Origin: Pseudomonadota bacterium
GTDB taxonomy: Bacteria; Pseudomonadota; Gammaproteobacteria; Steroidobacterales; Steroidobacteraceae
Direction: 5' to 3'
NCBI GenBank assembly: GCA_021843755.1
Contig: JAKBWB010000017.1
Location: 1-64,000 of the forward strand
Length of the DNA stretch: 64,000 nucleotides
Below, one piece after another: positions 61,674 to 64,000 of this stretch (positions are counted from its first letter, which is position 1; each line of letters starts with the position of its first letter). The position numbers and the translations under genes are program-made. The notes beneath the pieces were generated by a model. That model was not told the DNA's origin. It made no database searches and was given only the letters and a program-made list of their open reading frames with translations.

Positions 61674-63302
61674 TCAATGGAACGGCACGGCGGCCAGGGC
61701 TTTCCATTGGGCGGGCGCATTCGGATGGGCGCGCAGATACATTTGCGCCGCGATAGTGTCGAACAGCGCCATGTGATCGCCATCCTTCCAATAGAGATTG
61801 AAGTGGGTGCGCCCCTTGCGGAACGTGAAGTGGGCGTGGGCGTCGAGTTTGCTGAGCACGGTGTCGAGATCGCGGGCGGATTCGTTGAGATAAAAGGTGT
61901 CCGCCGTTCCGACATAGACGTGAATCTTGCCCCTGAGGTAGGGTCCGCGCCGCGCCCAGGTCGCCTTGAGAATGTGGGCCAGATCGTAATGGGTGCGCCA
62001 GTACGCGACCACCTTGGGATTCACATCGCCGCTCTTGCGGTCGAACATCGGCTCGGGACGTCCGCCGGGGCCGCGCGGCGAGAACACCCAGTCGAACGAG
62101 GCCAGCTGTCCGCCGTATGGACCGAGGACGTTCTCGAGCTTGGCGAATTGCTCGAACGTCTCGATCACTTTGCCGTGCATGCGCACCAGCGGGTAGGGCT
62201 GGCCATCGGGCTTGCGATAGACGTTGGCGTGCCGCCCATACAGATCGATGCCGGTGAAGTTATGGAAGTCGCTCGGATCGGGCGAGGTGGACCACGTGCC
62301 GCCGAAGAGGCGCGGGTAGTTGATCTGCAATTGCAGGGTCGCCCAGCCGCCGGAGGAGTGGCCTTGCAGGAAGCGGTCGCGGGCATGATCCAGCATCCGG
62401 AAGTGGGACTGGATCCACGGGATGTATTCCGCCGTCAAAGCGGTGCCCCACGGGCCGTCGTTGACCGAATTGGCGAACTCGTGCGTTCCGGTGGGCAGAT
62501 GCTCATCGAGCATGACCCAGATCATCGGCGGCATCTTGCCCGCGGCCATGCGCTCGTAGATCTTGATGCCCATGAGCTTGCAGTAAGGCAGCGTCCCGCC
62601 GAATCCGTGCGTCCAGTAGACCGTCGGATAACGCAAAGCGGCATGGCGGTGATAGCCCGGAGGCAATACGACCCAGGCGCGGATGAACTGCGGACGCCCC
62701 CAGAACTTCGTGAGGACGGCGCTCTGCTCCGTCGCGAGGCGCAGATGCGTGGCCGCCTGTTGGTCCTGAGGACTCAACTTGCGCGGCGCACGCGCTGGAA
62801 CGACCTCATCCAGCGAGAGTCGGGGCTCTACGCCCCGGCCAGGTGTCCAGTCCTTCAGGGTGAGGACGGGACTGATCAGATCGCCGGCCGTGAGGCCACT
62901 GTAGTTATATGTGTGATCGACATCGAGGACGGCTTGGACTTGATAGGTGCCGGCGTGCAGATCGGAGAATGGCTTGGGGAACGCACTGTGATCGGTGTCG
63001 ATGTCGATGCTGGCGCCGGGCTCGAGATCGTGCACGGTGCGGGCGGCGACCCAGGTTGCGTCGGGGCGCCACTCGTTGATCGACACCCGCTTGGCGCCGG
63101 TCCCTCGGGCAATGAAGACCAGCAGGCGCCCGGACACGGGGGTATGGACCGCGGTTCCGGCGGTAATGCCGAAGAACAGATGCGGGGTCAGGGTCGTGGG
63201 CTTGTGCGCACATGCCGTGAGAGAGGCGCAGGCCGCGAAGAGTCCCACAGCCACAGAGGCGCGAAACCACCTCGCGGGAGAGGCGCTAGGCTGATTTGGC
63301 AT
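61674..63302 (-). CDS. Lipoprotein alpha/beta-hydrolase (putative esterase family)
   Basis: 542 residues. Signal with lipobox (ASLTAC, Cys31). Residues 40-165 form a beta-rich domain (VSGRLLVFIARGTGAKRVS). The hydrolase domain of the esterase-D/feruloyl-esterase type begins about 205: AWVVLPPGYHRH, YPTVYWTHGFGG, nucleophile Ser316 in GHSSGGW. The acid and His probably lie in GTADTFYLNE and the HFNLYWKDGDH region. The substrate is unknown; outer-membrane or periplasmic location is expected. Confidence 0.85.
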   Translation of the reverse strand: MPNQPSASPARWFRASVAVGLFAACASLTACAHKPTTLTPHLFFGITAGTAVHTPVSGRLLVFIARGTGAKRVSINEWRPDATWVAARTVHDLEPGASIDIDTDHSAFPKPFSDLHAGTYQVQAVLDVDHTYNYSGLTAGDLISPVLTLKDWTPGRGVEPRLSLDEVVPARAPRKLSPQDQQAATHLRLATEQSAVLTKFWGRPQFIRAWVVLPPGYHRHAALRYPTVYWTHGFGGTLPYCKLMGIKIYERMAAGKMPPMIWVMLDEHLPTGTHEFANSVNDGPWGTALTAEYIPWIQSHFRMLDHARDRFLQGHSSGGWATLQLQINYPRLFGGTWSTSPDPSDFHNFTGIDLYGRHANVYRKPDGQPYPLVRMHGKVIETFEQFAKLENVLGPYGGQLASFDWVFSPRGPGGRPEPMFDRKSGDVNPKVVAYWRTHYDLAHILKATWARRGPYLRGKIHVYVGTADTFYLNESARDLDTVLSKLDAHAHFTFRKGRTHFNLYWKDGDHMALFDTIAAQMYLRAHPNAPAQWKALAAVPFH

Positions 63303-63844
63303 GACATGATCCCCCTGGACGATGCATGAATTCTACGCGCCGCATAGGCACACACCGCGTGCCGAGCCGTCGTTCGTCGACTCGTGACAACGACATGTCG
63401 CGCTTTACCGGACCGATGGCGAGCGACGGGGGCACGTGCGCTAACCCTCAGATGCGCGGCCGGCGTCCGGGCCGCGCGCATCGGCCGGATCAGGTCGCGG
63501 GCGGCAGGAGAGAACGGGCCGTTGCCATCGAAGCTGTTGGACAGCGTGCGCGTGGATCGAAATAGCCGAGGGGCATGCCGTTGGAGAGTTTCCATGGGCA
63601 GCCCAGTCGACACGAGCCGCCGGTGCGGGCGAGTCGGCGTGTGCGAGCGGTTCCGGTAACGTCCCGAGCCGCCGCACTCTCAATGAAACTCAACATAATC
63701 AATTTGTTACAGTGTTATAGTCAAGTGTCGCCGAGGCATGGTCCGTGCCCCGGTTCCGCGTGCAGGTCGGATCAAGGGTGGCAAGTGGCCCGAGCGCGCG
63801 GACGGTATCCGCGTAAGGAGTTGACCCGGACCTGTGGCGCCGGG
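63303..63844. other. Intergenic, no gene
   Basis: About 540 bp between divergent genes. An AT-rich stretch at 63683-63725 ends in TGTTATAGT, which looks like an extended -10 element for the rightward gene; no convincing -35 was found. Confidence 0.4.
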
Positions 63845-64000
63845 ATGCTAAAGCGCATGGCCTCGACACTGTGGATCGGGACGCGTAAGGGCGCCTTTGC
63901 GCTGCGTCCAGACGTGCGCCGGCGGGGTTGGAAACTGTCCGGACCGCAGATTCTCGGTCACATCATTCACCACGGAACGAGCACGGAGGCGAGTGACCCC
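63845..64000 (+). CDS. BNR/WD40-like repeat protein, N-terminal part
   Basis: The first 52 codons only; the frame is open to the window end. MASTLWIGTRKGAFALRPDV, then RRRGWKLSGPQILGH and IIHH resembles the first blade of sialidase-like (BNR-repeat) glycosyl-hydrolase-related proteins. ATG 63845 or the in-frame ATG 63857 may start it; neither has a strong Shine-Dalgarno. Function unknown. Confidence 0.6.
   Translation, partial: MLKRMASTLWIGTRKGAFALRPDVRRRGWKLSGPQILGHIIHHGTSTEASDP

Noticed and set aside
61677-63329. 550-codon plus-strand open frame over the esterase
   Set aside because: Antisense shadow; the minus-strand frame has a lipobox and GHSSGG.

Overview
The window is GC-rich DNA that reads as a gammaproteobacterial chromosome. 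The evidence is a full System I cytochrome c maturation operon, a Pseudomonas/Xanthomonas-type minor-pilin cluster (fimT-pilV-pilW-pilX-pilY1-pilE), PqiABC, a HiPIP, and S46 and GH92 exported enzymes. The genus cannot be fixed from the sequence alone.

Layout. 1-10.4 kb is accessory and decaying. It starts with the 3' end of a tRNA-Cys, then a VapBC-like pair whose toxin has lost an acidic residue, IS200-like hairpins, a MobC-like protein and a broken transposase. An intact pqiABC operon follows. Two inverted IS21-type remnants then bracket a broken retropepsin-like gene and an intact Hsp20 gene. 10.5-23.7 kb holds a sigma-54 activator without a sensor domain, a DUF4168 protein, a glycogen breakdown set (glgP-pgm-glgX), a translationally coupled SRPBCC/SdpI pair, and a large exported GH92 glycosidase with a C-terminal YVTN propeller. 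23.9-29.9 kb is a zinc-uptake operon (znuA, znuC, two permeases, zur) behind a Zur-like palindrome, followed by an SGNH hydrolase and a nickel/cobalt permease. HiPIP and alkB follow on the other strand.

31.4-34.9 kb is a small decayed integrative element at the 3' end of a tRNA-Leu(UAA) gene: a chimeric integrase remnant, higA, a higB broken by a 5-bp duplication, and a full-length tyrosine recombinase lacking one catalytic His. The tRNA-Leu gene itself contains a 250-nt group I intron after U34 that closely resembles the cyanobacterial/plastid tRNA-Leu intron. This is the most striking observation in the window.

35.0-48.4 kb is core metabolism: ccmABCDEFGHI as one tightly overlapping operon, a KGG-repeat stress protein with exact 75-bp tandem repeats, and a TPP riboswitch driving thiC-thiO-thiS-thiG-thiE-thiF-thiD. 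48.5-57.3 kb carries a Na+/H+ antiporter, an unrecognised coiled-coil protein and the minor-pilin operon, whose PilY1 has an L-type-lectin-like N-terminal region. 57.6-64 kb has an S46 dipeptidyl peptidase, a shortened LVIVD-repeat protein, the fused scars of a FecI-type sigma factor and a TonB-dependent receptor, a lipoprotein esterase, and the first 52 codons of a repeat protein that runs off the end. Long open frames antisense to glgX, pgm, thiC, the S46 peptidase and the esterase are GC-driven shadows and are not annotated.
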